DNA of 64,000 nucleotides from Acidobacteriota bacterium (GCA_016213675.1 JACQZW010000050.1:30216-94215), one strand, 5' to 3'; numbered from the stretch's first letter, positions 41,768 through 51,151 are shown. Notes: generated from the letters alone by a model not told the origin. A program made the numbers and translations.

Positions 41768-42856
41768 GTGGACCCGATGCTCCACCGCCTCGAGGAGGTC
41801 TCCCGCCGGTTCGACGCGCTGCGCGACGAGCAGTCGCGCCCGGAGGTACTGGCCGACCGCAAGCGGTTGCTCGAGATCAGCCGCAAGCTGGCGGAGATCG
41901 AGCCGGTGGTCAAGGCCTACGAGGACTACCGCCGGCTGCTCGCCGAGCGTGACGGCATCCGCGAGCTCCTCGATTCCGAGAAGGACGCCGAGCTGCGCGC
42001 GATGGCCGAGGAGGAGCTCGCCGACCTGGAGACGCGCCTCGCCTCCCGGGAGCACGACCTCAAGCTGCTCCTCCTGCCTGCCGACCCCAACGACCGCCGC
42101 AACGTGATCCTCGAGATCCGCGCCGGCACCGGCGGCGAGGAGGCGGCGCTGTTCGCCGCCGAGATGCTCCGGATGTACACGCGGTACGCCGAAATGCGCC
42201 GCTGGAAGGTGTCGATCTCCGACCTCTCCGAGGCCGGCATGGGCGGCATCCGCGAGGCGGTGGCGATCATCGAGGGCGACGGCGCGTACTCCCGACTGAA
42301 GTTCGAGTCCGGCGTGCACCGGGTGCAGCGCGTCCCGGTCACCGAGGCCTCGGGCCGCATCCACACCTCGGCGGTCACCGTGGCCGTCCTCCCCGAGGCC
42401 GAGGAGGTCGAGATCGAGGTCCAGGAGAAGGACCTGCGCATCGACCGCTTCTGCTCGTCGGGCCCGGGCGGCCAGTCGGTCAACACGACGTACTCGGCGG
42501 TCCGTATCACCCACCTGCCGACCGGCATCGTCGTGCAGTGCCAGGACGAGCGCAGCCAGCAGCAGAACCGCCTCAAGGCGATGCGCATCTTGAAGGCTCG
42601 GCTGTACGAGATCGCCCAGGCCGAGCAGGAGGCGGCGCAGGCCGCCGAGCGCCGCTCGATGGTCGGCAGCGGCGACCGCTCGGAGAAGATCCGGACCTAC
42701 AACTTCCCCCAGTCGAGGGTGACCGACCACCGCGCCGGCCTTACCGTGCACCGCCTGCAGGTGATCCTCGACGGCGAGCTGGACCACCTCCTCGAACCCC
42801 TCATCGCGCAGTTCCAGGCCGAGCGGCTCGAGCGCGAGCTCGCGGCCGCCTCATGA
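41768..42856 (+). CDS. prfA: Peptide chain release factor 1
   Basis: A protein of 362 residues. It reads UAA and UAG and releases the finished peptide on the ribosome. The stop-codon recognition tripeptide region is [13 protein letters not shown] (P-V-T, as in RF1 rather than the SPF of RF2). The catalytic GGQ is in [20 protein letters not shown]. The length is typical. The GTG start has a promoter 6 bases upstream. Its stop overlaps a small membrane-protein gene, and prmC, which methylates the GGQ glutamine, follows in the same operon. Confidence 0.97.
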   Translation: MDPMLHRLEEVSRRFDALRDEQSRPEVLADRKRLLEISRKLAEIEPVVKAYEDYRRLLAERDGIRELLDSEKDAELRAMAEEELADLETRLASREHDLKLLLLPADPNDRRNVILEIRAGTGGEEAALFAAEMLRMYTRYAEMRRWKVSISDLSEAGMGGIREAVAIIEGDGAYSRLKFESGVHRVQRVPVTEASGRIHTSAVTVAVLPEAEEVEIEVQEKDLRIDRFCSSGPGGQSVNTTYSAVRITHLPTGIVVQCQDERSQQQNRLKAMRILKARLYEIAQAEQEAAQAAERRSMVGSGDRSEKIRTYNFPQSRVTDHRAGLTVHRLQVILDGELDHLLEPLIAQFQAERLERELAAAS

Positions 42857-43287
42857 GCCTCCTGGACCGGCTCACCGCCCGTCCCCGACTGCTCGACGAG
42901 GTCCGCTTCGCCCTCGCCGCCGCGCTGATCGGCGCGCTCGCCGGGCTCGTGCTCGCCGTGCTCGCGCTGCCCCCGGACTCGCCCGGGTTCCCGACCTCGC
43001 CGCGCCTCGCCCCGTGGCTCGCGGCGGTCGCGCCGGCGGCGGGGATCGGCTGGTGGGGCGCCCTGGTCTGGGCCGTGACGATGGCCCTCCAGGCCCGCCG
43101 CGGCGCAGTCCCGATCGCGGCGCTCACGCCGGCCGCCTGGCTTGCCGCCGGCATCACCGTTGCGTGCGGGGTCGCGGCGCCACTGCTGTCGCTGGACCGC
43201 GGCTGGGGCGTCGCCGCCGGAGTGGTCGCCGGGACCGTCGCGGCGCGGACCTGGCTGTCCCGCGCGGCCGGGAGGGCCGGGGCATGA
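42853..43287 (+). CDS. Small membrane protein between prfA and prmC, unknown function
   Basis: A protein of 144 residues. It overlaps the prfA stop (ATGA) and the prmC start (ATGA), so all three genes are translationally chained. Helices lie at about 20-42, 54-78, 82-103 and 108-130. Loops are short, with a Pro/Ser-rich piece near residue 45 ([11 protein letters not shown]). I recognise no family. prfA and prmC are usually adjacent, and an inserted membrane-protein gene is unusual. Confidence 0.72.
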   Translation: MSLLDRLTARPRLLDEVRFALAAALIGALAGLVLAVLALPPDSPGFPTSPRLAPWLAAVAPAAGIGWWGALVWAVTMALQARRGAVPIAALTPAAWLAAGITVACGVAAPLLSLDRGWGVAAGVVAGTVAARTWLSRAAGRAGA

Positions 43288-44120
43288 CCGTCGCCGAGCT
43301 GCTCGTCGAGCTGGCCGGGGCGATGCCCGCCCGGGAGGGGTTGCCCGACCCCCGTGCCGAGGCGCGCTGGCTGCTCGCCCAGGCGCTCGGCCGCGCCGGG
43401 GTGTGGCTCATCGCCAACCCCGAGCACGACGTCGCGCCCGATGTCGAGGGCCGCGCCCGGTCGTGGGCGGCGCGCCGGGCGGCCGGCGAGCCGATGCACT
43501 ACGTCGTCGGCACCTGCCCGTTCTGGGGCCGCGAGTTCCACGTCTCGCCAGCGGTGCTGATCCCCCGCCCCGAGACCGAGCTCGTCGTCCAGCTCGCCCT
43601 CGCTCTCGACCTCCCGGCCCGCCCGCTCGTCGCCGACGTCGGCACCGGCTCCGGCTGCCTCGCGGTCACCCTGGCGCTCGAGCTGCCGGGCGCACGCGTC
43701 GCGGCCTCCGAGATCTCCCTCGAGGCGCTCGTCGTGGCCCGCTACAACGTCGCCCGCCACGCGGCCGCCGTGACGGTCGTCCAGGGCGACCTCGCGCACC
43801 ACCTGCGCGGCGGCTACGACCTCGTCGCGGCGAACCTGCCCTACGTCCCGGACGAGGTGGTGGCGTCGCTCGCCCCCGAGGTCCGCGACCACGAGCCGCG
43901 CATCGCGCTCGTCGGCGGCCCCGACGGCGCCACGCTGATCCGCGCCTTCCTCAAGGACCTGCCGCGCCTGCTCCGCCCGGGCGCCTACGCCCTCCTCGAG
44001 GTCGGCGCCGGGCACACCCACGCCCTCGCCGCCGAGGTCGCCGCCGCCGGCCTCGCCGAGGTCGAGCGGATGCGCGACGTCGCCGGCACCGAGCGCGTCC
44101 TCGTCCTCCAGCGACCCTAG
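43284..44120 (+). CDS. prmC: Release factor glutamine N5-methyltransferase
   Basis: A protein of 278 residues. It methylates the glutamine of the GGQ loop in release factors using SAM. Visible are the N-terminal helical substrate domain, PVLIPRPET-like segment (here AVLIPRPETE), SAM motif I VADVGTGSGCLAVTLAL, and the active-site motif, here NLPYVPDE rather than the commoner NPPY. The C-terminal RDVAGTERVLVLQ fits the family. Its ATG overlaps the preceding stop. The gene context beside prfA supports the call. Confidence 0.94.
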   Translation: MTVAELLVELAGAMPAREGLPDPRAEARWLLAQALGRAGVWLIANPEHDVAPDVEGRARSWAARRAAGEPMHYVVGTCPFWGREFHVSPAVLIPRPETELVVQLALALDLPARPLVADVGTGSGCLAVTLALELPGARVAASEISLEALVVARYNVARHAAAVTVVQGDLAHHLRGGYDLVAANLPYVPDEVVASLAPEVRDHEPRIALVGGPDGATLIRAFLKDLPRLLRPGAYALLEVGAGHTHALAAEVAAAGLAEVERMRDVAGTERVLVLQRP

Positions 44121-44127
44121 CTCCTGC

Positions 44128-44739
44128 TCAACCTGGGAGCGGATCTTCGCCGTCCGGCGCGGCGCCCCGCGCGAGCAGCGCCCGCTCGAGGGGCGGCAAC
44201 GTCGGCCACGCGTGGGCGAGCCAGCTCACGCCGGCCAGGAACGCGCGCGACCGGTCGGTGTCGGGGCAGGCGGTGCGGGCCAGCGCCCAGAACGCCGGCG
44301 AGTGGTCGAGGTGCGCGGTGTGGGCGAGCTCGTGGGCGACCACCGCCTCGAGCACCCAGGGCGGCATGTGGCGCAACGCGGCGTGCAGGCGGACGGTGCG
44401 GGTCGTCGCGCTGTACGAGCCCCAGCGCGACTCGCCGGCGGCCGAGAACTCGACGCGCTCGACGCGGGGCGGGGCCGGGAAGCGCCGCGCGACGCGCCGG
44501 GCGAGCGCCACGGCGTCGTGCTCGCCGTTGACCCGGCGGGCGTGGGCCCGGCGGAGCAGCCGGCGGGCCAGCTCGACGATGGTCTCATCGAGCCGCGCCG
44601 CCGCCATCGCCAGGGGCGCGCTCACCCGCAGCGTCTCCCCGGCCAGCCGCGCGTTGACGTTCTTCACCCGCTTGCGCTCGACAACGAGCGTGAGCGCCAC
44701 GCCGTCCACGGTGATTTGCCTCTCGGGCTCGGCCGCCAC
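44128..44739 (-). CDS. YgjP/WLM-type metallopeptidase-like protein (M48-like, DUF45)
   Basis: A protein of 203 residues. The zinc motif is VVAHELAHTAHLDHSPAFW (HExxH plus a downstream His), as in YgjP and SprT-like proteins. The N-terminal part has KRVKNVNARLAGETLRVSAPL, and SRWGSYSATTRTVRLHAAL matches the family's (R)WGSC-type segment, with Tyr at the usual Cys position. Relatives are cytoplasmic proteins of uncertain function. The GTG start has a TAGGAT box 6 bases upstream. It converges on prmC with an 8-bp gap and diverges from the 5'-nucleotidase. Confidence 0.85.
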   Translation of the reverse strand: MAAEPERQITVDGVALTLVVERKRVKNVNARLAGETLRVSAPLAMAAARLDETIVELARRLLRRAHARRVNGEHDAVALARRVARRFPAPPRVERVEFSAAGESRWGSYSATTRTVRLHAALRHMPPWVLEAVVAHELAHTAHLDHSPAFWALARTACPDTDRSRAFLAGVSWLAHAWPTLPPLERALLARGAAPDGEDPLPG

Positions 44740-44745
44740 GCCGGC

Positions 44746-44751
44746 ATCCTA
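44746..44751 (-). promoter_or_regulatory. -10 box (TAGGAT), leaderless-type promoter
   Basis: TAGGAT is followed by GCCGGC (6 bases) and then the GTG of the YgjP-like gene. Confidence 0.42.
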
Positions 44752-44793
44752 CCCCGGTCGCGGGTGCGCTACCCTGCGCCGGCGAGGCCGAAG

Positions 44794-46242
44794 ATGACAG
44801 GGACGAGCGAGCCCACCGTGTACCCGCCGCGGCCGCGGCGGATCTTCTGCAACCGCACGCTGAACCTGCGCGCCATCCGCGCCATCGGCTACGACATGGA
44901 CTACACGCTGGTCCACTACCGGGTCGAGCCGTGGGAGCGCCGCGCCTTCGAGTACATGTGCGCCAAGCTGGGTGCCCAGGGATGGCCCGTCCACGACCTC
45001 GCATTCGATCCCGACCTCCTGACGCGCGGCCTGATCATCGACGCGGAGCTGGGCAACGTCCTCAAGGCCAACCGCTTCGGCTACGTGATCCGGGCCTCGC
45101 ATGGCACCCGCCCGCTCGACTTCGAGCAGCTCCGCCGCGCCTACGGCCGCACCCTCGTCGACCTCGGCGAGCGGCGATACGTCTTTCTGAACACGCTCTT
45201 CTCGCTCTCCGAGGGGTGCGCCTACCTGCAGCTCGTCGACCGCCTCGACGCCGGCGTGCTGCCAGGGACGATGGGCTATGCCGACCTCTACGACCGGGTC
45301 CGCCGCTCGGCCGACGAGGCACACTTCGAGGGCGCGCTCAAGGCCGAGATCACCGCCGATCCGGAGCGCTACGTGGAGCGCGACGACGAGCTCGTCCTCG
45401 CCCTCACCGACCAGCGCGAGGCGGGCAAGAAGCTCATGCTGATCACCAACTCGGACTGGGGCTACACCGACCGGATGCTGACGTTCGCCCTCGACCCGGC
45501 GATGCCCAAAGGGGCGCGCTGGCGCGACCTCTTCGACCTCGTCATCGTCGACGCCCGCAAGCCCGACTTCTTCTCGCGCCGCATGCCGCTGTTCGAGGTG
45601 GCCACCGAGGACGGGCTGCTCCGCGCCTGCCCCGGCGGCATCAGGAAGAGCGGCATGTACGCCGGCGGCGACGCGCACCAGGTCGAGGAGTGGCTCGGCG
45701 TCTCCGGCGAGGAGATCCTCTACGTCGGCGACCACATCTACACCGACGTCACCGTGACCAAGGCCGCGCTGCGCTGGCGCACCGCACTCATCCTCCGCGA
45801 GCTCGAGGACGAGGTCGCCGCGGTGGGAACGTTCAAGCCGCAGCAGGCCGAGCTGTCGGCGCTGATGCGCGAGAAGGTCCAGCTCGAGTTCGACCTCTCG
45901 CAGGCCCGCCTGGCGCTGCAGCGCCGTCTCGGCGGCTACGGCCCGCGCGCCGCGGCGCCTGCCGAGGCGCTGCGCGAGCGCATCGCCGCGCTGCGCGCCC
46001 GGCTCATCGCCCTCGACGAGCGGATCGCCCCCGTCGCCCGCCACGCCGGCGACATGCTCAACCCGCGCTGGGGCCTGCTCATGCGCGCGGGAAACGACAA
46101 GAGCCACCTCGCCAGGCAGGTCGAGCGTTCCGCCGACATCTACACCTCGCGGGTGTCGAACTTCCTCGCCGAGACCCCGTTCGCCTACCTGCGCGCCCCG
46201 CGCGGCTCCCTCGCCCACGACGAGGACCAGTCGCTGGTCTAA
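44794..46242 (+). CDS. HAD-superfamily 5'-nucleotidase (purine 5'-nucleotidase type)
   Basis: A protein of 482 residues of the HAD-IG 5'-nucleotidase family, related to cytosolic purine nucleotidase cN-II. Motif I is GYDMDYTLVHY with the nucleophile Asp, motif II is LMLITNSDWGYT, the Lys of motif III is in DARKPDFF, and motif IV is YVGDHIYTDVTVTK. It removes phosphate from nucleoside monophosphates, probably IMP/GMP by analogy. A coiled-coil C-terminal region (about 355-420) follows. The ATG start has GAGGCCGAAG upstream and a TACCCT box about 17 bases away. Confidence 0.9.
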   Translation: MTGTSEPTVYPPRPRRIFCNRTLNLRAIRAIGYDMDYTLVHYRVEPWERRAFEYMCAKLGAQGWPVHDLAFDPDLLTRGLIIDAELGNVLKANRFGYVIRASHGTRPLDFEQLRRAYGRTLVDLGERRYVFLNTLFSLSEGCAYLQLVDRLDAGVLPGTMGYADLYDRVRRSADEAHFEGALKAEITADPERYVERDDELVLALTDQREAGKKLMLITNSDWGYTDRMLTFALDPAMPKGARWRDLFDLVIVDARKPDFFSRRMPLFEVATEDGLLRACPGGIRKSGMYAGGDAHQVEEWLGVSGEEILYVGDHIYTDVTVTKAALRWRTALILRELEDEVAAVGTFKPQQAELSALMREKVQLEFDLSQARLALQRRLGGYGPRAAAPAEALRERIAALRARLIALDERIAPVARHAGDMLNPRWGLLMRAGNDKSHLARQVERSADIYTSRVSNFLAETPFAYLRAPRGSLAHDEDQSLV

Positions 46243-46247
46243 GAGCA

Positions 46248-46275
46248 GGGACCCGGGGTCCGGGGTGCGGCCACC
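46248..46275. repeat. Tandem heptamer repeat (GGGACCC / GGGGTCC type)
   Basis: The units GGGACCC, GGGGTCC, GGGGTGC and a diverged GGCCACC occur directly after the 5'-nucleotidase stop codon. Confidence 0.6.
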
Positions 46276-46301
46276 ACCCACCCGAAGACAGAGGTCCAGG
46301 C

Positions 46302-46307
46302 TACACT
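46302..46307 (+). promoter_or_regulatory. -10 box (TACACT), leaderless-type promoter
   Basis: TACACT is followed by TGGCGG (6 bases) and then the GTG of the methyltransferase gene. Confidence 0.42.
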
Positions 46308-46313
46308 TGGCGG

Positions 46314-47084
46314 GTGCCTGCCGATGCGTGGGATCCGGGGGTGTACGAGCGGTTCCGCAACGAGCGGTCGCGGCCGTTCTTCGACCTCCTCGCCATGGTC
46401 CGCCGCCAGAAGGAGATGCGCGTCGTCGACCTCGGTTGCGGCACCGGCGAGCTGACCCGGGAGCTCCACCGCCGCCTGCATGCCAAGGCGACGCTCGGCG
46501 TCGACGGCTCGCCCGCCATGCTCGCGCGCGCCGGGGCCAACCGGTTGCCCGGGCTGCAGTTCGTCCGCGCCGACATCGCCGGCTTCGCGGAGCCCGGCTG
46601 GGACCTCGTGTTCTCCAACGCGGCGCTGCACTGGGTGGCCGACCACGGCGCGCTCTTCGCCCGGCTCGCCAGCCTCCTCGCGCCCGGCGGGCAGCTCGCC
46701 GTCCAGGTCCCCGCCAACCACGCCCATCCCACCCACGTGGTGGCGGCCGAGCTGGCCACCGAGCCGACGTTCGCCGCCATGCTGGGCAGCTTCGTGCGCC
46801 GCTCACCGGTCCTCGAGGGAGAGGCCTACGCCGAGCTGCTGCACCGGCTCTCCTTCGCCCAGCAGCGGGTGCGGCAGGAGGTGTACCTGCACCCCCTCGC
46901 CGGGCCCGAGGAGGCCGTCGAGTGGGCGCGCGGGTCGATCCTCACGCCGTACCGGGAACGCCTCACGCCGGAGCTTTTCGAGGCGTTCGTCGTCCGCTAC
47001 CGCGCCCGCCTGCTCCGCCGCCTCGGCGAGGCGCGCCCGTACCTGCTGACCTACCGCCGCCTGCTCCTGTGGGCGAGCCGCTGA
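46314..47084 (+). CDS. tam: SAM-dependent methyltransferase, trans-aconitate methyltransferase-like
   Basis: A protein of 256 residues, close to the 252 of E. coli Tam. The opening WDPGVYERFRNERSRPFFDLL matches the Tam pattern (WNPxxYxxFxxERxRP). SAM motif I is VVDLGCGTGELTREL, with acidic GVDGSPAML, RADIAGF and the strand DLVFSNAALHWVADH. In Tam the enzyme esterifies trans-aconitate, a by-product that inhibits the citric-acid cycle. The exact substrate here is less certain than the family. The start is GTG with a -10 box 6 bases upstream. Confidence 0.85.
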   Translation: MPADAWDPGVYERFRNERSRPFFDLLAMVRRQKEMRVVDLGCGTGELTRELHRRLHAKATLGVDGSPAMLARAGANRLPGLQFVRADIAGFAEPGWDLVFSNAALHWVADHGALFARLASLLAPGGQLAVQVPANHAHPTHVVAAELATEPTFAAMLGSFVRRSPVLEGEAYAELLHRLSFAQQRVRQEVYLHPLAGPEEAVEWARGSILTPYRERLTPELFEAFVVRYRARLLRRLGEARPYLLTYRRLLLWASR

Positions 47085-47102
47085 CGACCGCGCCGCGCCA
47101 GG

Positions 47103-47852
47103 TCACGGCGTGGTGAAGAGCTTGACGTCGCGGATGTCGCGGATCGAGGCGACCGGGTCGACGACGAGGCCGCCGGCGCGCGCGGGGTCGAGGTCGTAAA
47201 GCCGGTCGTCGCGCGTGCGGACTTGCTCGCCGTGGGGGTCGAAGACGTGGTTGCCGGCGCCGGCGAAGCGCTCGGCCGGGAACTCCGAGGCGGCCACGCA
47301 GCAGCCCAGCACCCACACGCCGTTCTCGATCGCCCGCGCCCGCAGCAGCGTCCGCCAGACGTGGTCGCGGCGCCAAGGCCACCAGGCGACGACCAGGAGG
47401 CCGTCGCAGCCGGCATCGCGGCGCAGCGCGCGGCTCTGCTCCGGGAAGCGCAGGTCGTTGCAGGTGACCAGCCCCCAGGTGAAGGAGTCGACCCGGACCG
47501 CGGCGTAGCGGTCGCCCTCGTCCCACAGGCGCGCCTCGTCGTTGGCGGCGAAGAGGTGGACCTTGTCGTAGCGCGCGACCTCGTCGCCGGCGCGCCAGAC
47601 GGTCGCGCGGTTGCGCCGCTCCTCCGTGAACGTGCCGAAGACGTACGTGATGTTGGGGTGGACGGCGGAGATCGCCGAGAACGTCTGCCTCACCCGTTCG
47701 GCCTCGACGGTGCGGCTGTAGCCGTGGAGGAACGCCTCGGGGAAGACGACCAGGCGCGCCCCGGCCGCCACCGCCTGCTCGCTCTCCTCGGCGACCCGGC
47801 GCAGGTTCGACTCGACGTCGAGGCACACCCAGCGCGACAGGTAGACCCGCAT
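47103..47852 (-). CDS. Carbon-nitrogen hydrolase (nitrilase superfamily, omega-amidase-like)
   Basis: A protein of 249 residues. The Glu-Lys-Cys triad is visible: Glu in VVFPEAFLHGY, Lys in YDKVHLF and Cys in GLVTCNDLRFPE. A second Glu in RAIENGVWVLG supports the nitrilase fold. Members hydrolyse amides such as alpha-keto-glutaramate (omega-amidase) or N-carbamoyl compounds; the size and layout fit the omega-amidase/YafV branch best, but the substrate is not certain. The ATG has a TAGCCT box 6 bases upstream. It converges with the methyltransferase gene. Confidence 0.88.
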   Translation of the reverse strand: MRVYLSRWVCLDVESNLRRVAEESEQAVAAGARLVVFPEAFLHGYSRTVEAERVRQTFSAISAVHPNITYVFGTFTEERRNRATVWRAGDEVARYDKVHLFAANDEARLWDEGDRYAAVRVDSFTWGLVTCNDLRFPEQSRALRRDAGCDGLLVVAWWPWRRDHVWRTLLRARAIENGVWVLGCCVAASEFPAERFAGAGNHVFDPHGEQVRTRDDRLYDLDPARAGGLVVDPVASIRDIRDVKLFTTP

Positions 47853-47858
47853 GGATTC

Positions 47859-47864
47859 AGGCTA
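47859..47864 (-). promoter_or_regulatory. -10 box (TAGCCT), leaderless-type promoter
   Basis: TAGCCT is followed by GAATCC (6 bases) and then the ATG of the carbon-nitrogen hydrolase. Confidence 0.4.
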
Positions 47865-47944
47865 GCACGAGGCGCGCCGCGCGCGGGTGACGGCGGTCGC
47901 CCCGTCCGGCTGCCGGCGGCGCCGCGGTCGGCCGCGCGTGCCGC

Positions 47945-47978
47945 AAAACGCGGGGGAGGCGCCGCAGCGCCTCCCCCG
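47945..47978 (-). terminator. Intrinsic terminator of the M43 peptidase gene
   Basis: On the minus strand a perfect 12-bp stem (CGGGGGAGGCGC and its complement, 4-base loop) is followed by CGTTTTG. It lies 23 bases past the peptidase stop. Confidence 0.75.
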
Positions 47979-48001
47979 GTGGATGCCCGAGATGTCGAAG
48001 G

Positions 48002-48943
48002 CTACAGGCCCGGACGGTACTGCCGGGTCATCGAGTCCATGCGGGTGGACTGGCCGGCGGTGAACTCGTACATGCAGTTGTCGTCGGTGTAGTCCATGAA
48101 GTTGTGGATCGGATCGACGCCGGGCCACTTGGTACCGGTGCAGGAGTTGCGGCCGGTCGGGCAGCCGTAGGCCGCAGAGCGCTCGGCCGCGGTGTCGGTC
48201 ACGTAGTCGTTGTTCTTCGTGCATCCGCCCTGGAACGTGTGGTAGAGCCCGAGCCAGTGGCCGATCTCGTGGGTCGCGGTGTCGCCCTCGTCGTAGGGGA
48301 CGGCCGCGCCGCCGGGGACCGACGAGTAGAGGATGACCACGCCGTCCATCGTCGGCTTGGCGGCGCGGTCCCAGGGGAACGTCGCCCAGCCGAGCAGGCC
48401 GCCGCCCGGGTTGGCGGTGTAGAAGTTGAGGTAGCGCGAGGAGTCCTTGGTCAGCGTGGTCTTGGCGTTCTTCTCGGCGGTGGTGCCGTAGCCCATGGCA
48501 AACCACGTCGCGTTGTCGGTGTAGTCGACCCCTGCCTGGACGAAGGTGTAGCCCCAGTCCCCGTACGACTGGTTGAGGACGTTGAGCTGCTGGTTGAGGG
48601 CGGTCTGCGAGAGCTTGCCGGTGTTGCCGCTGTGGATCACGTGGAACCACACCTCGATCGTGCGCGGGGCGCCCAGCTCAATGGCCTGGAACGGGTACAA
48701 GGCGCGGAACCGCTGCCACTCCTCCTCGATGAACTCCGCCTCCATCTCGTCGATGTGCCGGCTGCCGCAGCGGCGGCCGCTCTCGACGAACGCCGCCTGG
48801 CTCTCGTAGGAGTGCCCGTCGACGACGAACGGCGCCTCGACGTCGGGCAGCGGGTGCGGGGTCTCGGCTGACGGCCGCTCGGCGTACGCGGTGACCGCGA
48901 ACGCCAGGGCCAACACCAACAACGCCACGGTGGTCTTCCTCAT
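48002..48943 (-). CDS. Secreted M43 (pappalysin/cytophagalysin-type) zinc metallopeptidase
   Basis: A protein of 313 residues. The ATG at 48943 is chosen for the GGGAGGAGGACAGAAG site before it and the signal peptide after it ([19 protein letters not shown]). The catalytic motif is [15 protein letters not shown] (HExxHxxGxxH of metzincins), and the Met-turn is [15 protein letters not shown]. Paired cysteines ([23 protein letters not shown]) suggest disulphides. This family cleaves extracellular proteins. It has its own TTGACA promoter and strong terminator, so it is a single-gene unit. A short propeptide-like region precedes the catalytic domain. Confidence 0.92.
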   Translation of the reverse strand: MRKTTVALLVLALAFAVTAYAERPSAETPHPLPDVEAPFVVDGHSYESQAAFVESGRRCGSRHIDEMEAEFIEEEWQRFRALYPFQAIELGAPRTIEVWFHVIHSGNTGKLSQTALNQQLNVLNQSYGDWGYTFVQAGVDYTDNATWFAMGYGTTAEKNAKTTLTKDSSRYLNFYTANPGGGLLGWATFPWDRAAKPTMDGVVILYSSVPGGAAVPYDEGDTATHEIGHWLGLYHTFQGGCTKNNDYVTDTAAERSAAYGCPTGRNSCTGTKWPGVDPIHNFMDYTDDNCMYEFTAGQSTRMDSMTRQYRPGL

Positions 48944-48986
48944 CTTCTGTCCTCCTCCCGTCGTGGACGGGGCTGAAAGTTGCCGC

Positions 48987-49015
48987 ACGCTACCGACGGC
49001 CGATGACCATGTCAA
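48987..49015 (-). promoter_or_regulatory. Sigma-70-type promoter of the M43 peptidase (TTGACA-N17-TAGCGT)
   Basis: On the minus strand a perfect TTGACA (49010-49015) is followed by 17 bases and TAGCGT (48987-48992), with about 43 bases to the start codon. Confidence 0.62.
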
Positions 49016-49084
49016 GCAACCGAGCAACTCTCGAAGAATCGTCGCTAGATCGTGCAATCGTCGAACGTCATTCACCTCGATCCC

Positions 49085-49104
49085 AGATGAGATCGGTTTC
49101 ATCT
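49085..49104. promoter_or_regulatory. Inverted repeat, possible operator
   Basis: AGATGA-N8-TCATCT lies in the AT-richer gap between the divergent M43 peptidase and quinone reductase genes. It is a possible regulator site for either; no regulator is encoded nearby. Confidence 0.3.
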
Positions 49105-49200
49105 AGCGAGTCCTCGTGCGCTCCGATCACATGACGCCCCCGTCACCGCCTTGACGCCGCCGGGCGGCCGGGGCATCGTGAGCGCACACGGAGCGACTCC

Positions 49201-50175
49201 ATGAGCCATGCGATCCGAATTCACGCCACCGGCGGCCCCGAGGTCCTGCGCTGGGAGGAGGTCGCGGTCGGACCGCCCGCTTCCGGCGAGGCGCGGGTCC
49301 GCCACGCCGCCATCGGCCTCAACTTCATCGACACCTACCATCGCTCCGGGCTCTACCCGATCCCGCTGCCGGCGGTGCTCGGCATGGAGGGCGCCGGGGT
49401 GGTCGAGGCGGTCGGCCCGGGCGTCACCGAGGTGGCGGTCGGCGACCGGGTCGCGTACGCCGGCGGTCCGGTCGGCGCCTACGCGCGCGAGCGGGTGATC
49501 CCGGCCCATCGCCTCGTCCCGCTGCCCGACACCATCGACGACGTCCAGGCCGCCGGCATGATGCTCAAGGGGTTGACGGCGCACTTCCTGGTCCGCCGGA
49601 CCTACCGGGTGAAGCCGGGCGACACGGTGCTGGTGCACGCGGCGGCCGGCGGCGTCGGGCTGCTCCTCTGCCAGTGGGCGAAGCACCTCGGCGCCACCGT
49701 GATCGGCACCGTGTCGAGTGACGAGAAGGCGGCCCACGCCAGGTCCGCCGGCTGCGACCACCCGATCGTCACGTCCCGCGAGGACTTCGTCGTCGCCGTC
49801 CGGGACCTCACCGGCGGGCGCGGCGTCCCGGTGGTCTACGACTCGGTCGGGCGCGACACCTGGGACGGCTCGCTCGACTGCCTCGCGCCGCTCGGGCTCA
49901 TGGTGTCGTACGGCAACGCCTCGGGCCCGGTGCCGCCGATCTCGCCGCTCGTCCTGTCGGCCAAGGGCTCGCTGTTCCTCACCCGCCCGACGCTGATGAC
50001 CTACACCGCGGCCCGCGCCGACCTGCTCACCGCCGCCGCGGAGCTCTTCGAGGTGGCGGGATCCGGCGCCCTCCGGGTCGAGGTACGCCAGACCTACCCG
50101 CTCGCCGAGGCGGCCCGCGCGCATCGCGACCTCGAGGCCCGCCGCACCGTGGGCTCGTCGGTCCTGCTGCCGTAA
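49201..50175 (+). CDS. qor: NADPH:quinone oxidoreductase (zeta-crystallin type MDR)
   Basis: A protein of 324 residues. It is a zinc-free medium-chain reductase, shown by the absence of zinc Cys clusters and by the quinone-reductase block GLNFIDTYHRSGLYPIPLP near residue 40. The nucleotide-binding motif is VLVHAAAGGVGLLLCQWAKHLG near 145, followed by VVYDSVGRDTWDGSLDCLAPLG. It reduces quinones with NADPH in the cytoplasm. GGAGCGACTCC precedes the ATG. Its end faces the arginase gene, 4 bp apart. Confidence 0.93.
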   Translation: MSHAIRIHATGGPEVLRWEEVAVGPPASGEARVRHAAIGLNFIDTYHRSGLYPIPLPAVLGMEGAGVVEAVGPGVTEVAVGDRVAYAGGPVGAYARERVIPAHRLVPLPDTIDDVQAAGMMLKGLTAHFLVRRTYRVKPGDTVLVHAAAGGVGLLLCQWAKHLGATVIGTVSSDEKAAHARSAGCDHPIVTSREDFVVAVRDLTGGRGVPVVYDSVGRDTWDGSLDCLAPLGLMVSYGNASGPVPPISPLVLSAKGSLFLTRPTLMTYTAARADLLTAAAELFEVAGSGALRVEVRQTYPLAEAARAHRDLEARRTVGSSVLLP

Positions 50176-50179
50176 TCGC

Positions 50180-51082
50180 TCAGAGGATCGACTTGCCGAG
50201 CAGGCTGGCGGCGAGCTCGACCATCATCGCCGCGGTGCGGTTCTCCCGGTCGAGGATCGGGTTGACCTCGACGAGGTCGAGCGAGGTGACGATGCCGGCG
50301 TCGGCGAGCAGCTCCATGAGCAGGTGCGCCTCGCGGTAGGTCAGGCCGCCCTGCACCGGGGTGCCGACGCCGGGGGCGATCTCGGGGTCGAGGACGTCGG
50401 CGTCGAGCGACACGTGGACCCGCGAGAGGCGCTTGAGCCGGGCCACTGCGTCCTCCGCGAGGCGCGGGATGCCGAGCCGGTCGACTTCCTTCATCGTGTG
50501 GACGGTCACGCCGAGCCGGCGGAGCTGCTCGCGCTCGCCGGCGTCCACGCTGCGCACGCCGATGATCACGACGTCCTCGGGGCGGACCTTGGCGCCGGGC
50601 CAGCCGAGGTCGACGAGCCGCGGGTCGCCGCGGCCGCACAGCGCGGCCAGCGGCATGCCGTGGATGTTGCCGGACGGCGAGCTCTCCGGCGAGTTGAAGT
50701 CGGTGTGGGCGTCGATCCAGATCACGCCGATCCGCTCCCCGCGCGACACCCCGGGAACCGAGCCCATGGCGACCGAGTGGTCGCCGCCGAGGACGATCGG
50801 GAAGACGTCGGCGGGCAGCCGCTGCAACGTCGCGATCGTCTCGGCGCAGGCGCTGCGAATGGCCTCGAGGAAGACCATGCCGCCGGCGGCCGCAAGGTCG
50901 CCGCCGTGGAGGCTCTCCGCCACCGGCACCGGCACGTTGCCGAGGTCCTGGACCTCGACGCCGAACTCCGCGAACGCCTGCTCGAACGCCGTGCAGCGGA
51001 GCGCCGACGGCCCCATGTCGACGCCGCGCCGGCCCTGCCCGAGGTCCATCGGGACGCCCAACACCGCGACCTTCTTGCTCAT
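50180..51082 (-). CDS. rocF: Arginase
   Basis: A protein of 300 residues. It hydrolyses arginine to ornithine and urea with two Mn ions. Metal-binding motifs are complete: [19 protein letters not shown] and SLDADVLDP. The segment [14 protein letters not shown] is the substrate-guanidinium/alpha-amino loop of true arginases rather than agmatinases, and [13 protein letters not shown] with the C-terminal [10 protein letters not shown] fits. The ATG start has a TACCAT box 6 bases upstream. No other arginine-catabolic gene is nearby. Confidence 0.94.
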   Translation of the reverse strand: MSKKVAVLGVPMDLGQGRRGVDMGPSALRCTAFEQAFAEFGVEVQDLGNVPVPVAESLHGGDLAAAGGMVFLEAIRSACAETIATLQRLPADVFPIVLGGDHSVAMGSVPGVSRGERIGVIWIDAHTDFNSPESSPSGNIHGMPLAALCGRGDPRLVDLGWPGAKVRPEDVVIIGVRSVDAGEREQLRRLGVTVHTMKEVDRLGIPRLAEDAVARLKRLSRVHVSLDADVLDPEIAPGVGTPVQGGLTYREAHLLMELLADAGIVTSLDLVEVNPILDRENRTAAMMVELAASLLGKSIL

Positions 51083-51088
51083 GCGCCG

Positions 51089-51094
51089 ATGGTA
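51089..51094 (-). promoter_or_regulatory. -10 box (TACCAT), leaderless-type promoter of rocF
   Basis: TACCAT is followed by CGGCGC (6 bases) and then the arginase ATG. Confidence 0.42.
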
Positions 51095-51151
51095 GCAGCG
51101 GCCAGAACGACCCGGCGTCCGGAGGTCGCCCGGCGCCGGCCCAGGGTGCGC

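Noticed and set aside
43800..43870. PrmC active-site motif NLPY instead of NPPY as a sign of altered function
   Set aside because: Variation at the second position is tolerated in this family, and the rest of the enzyme and its prfA context are normal.
48002..49102. Longer M43 peptidase beginning upstream at 49102
   Set aside because: The extra 53 residues would bury the signal peptide and cover a perfect TTGACA promoter. The ATG at 48943 has a strong ribosome-binding site.
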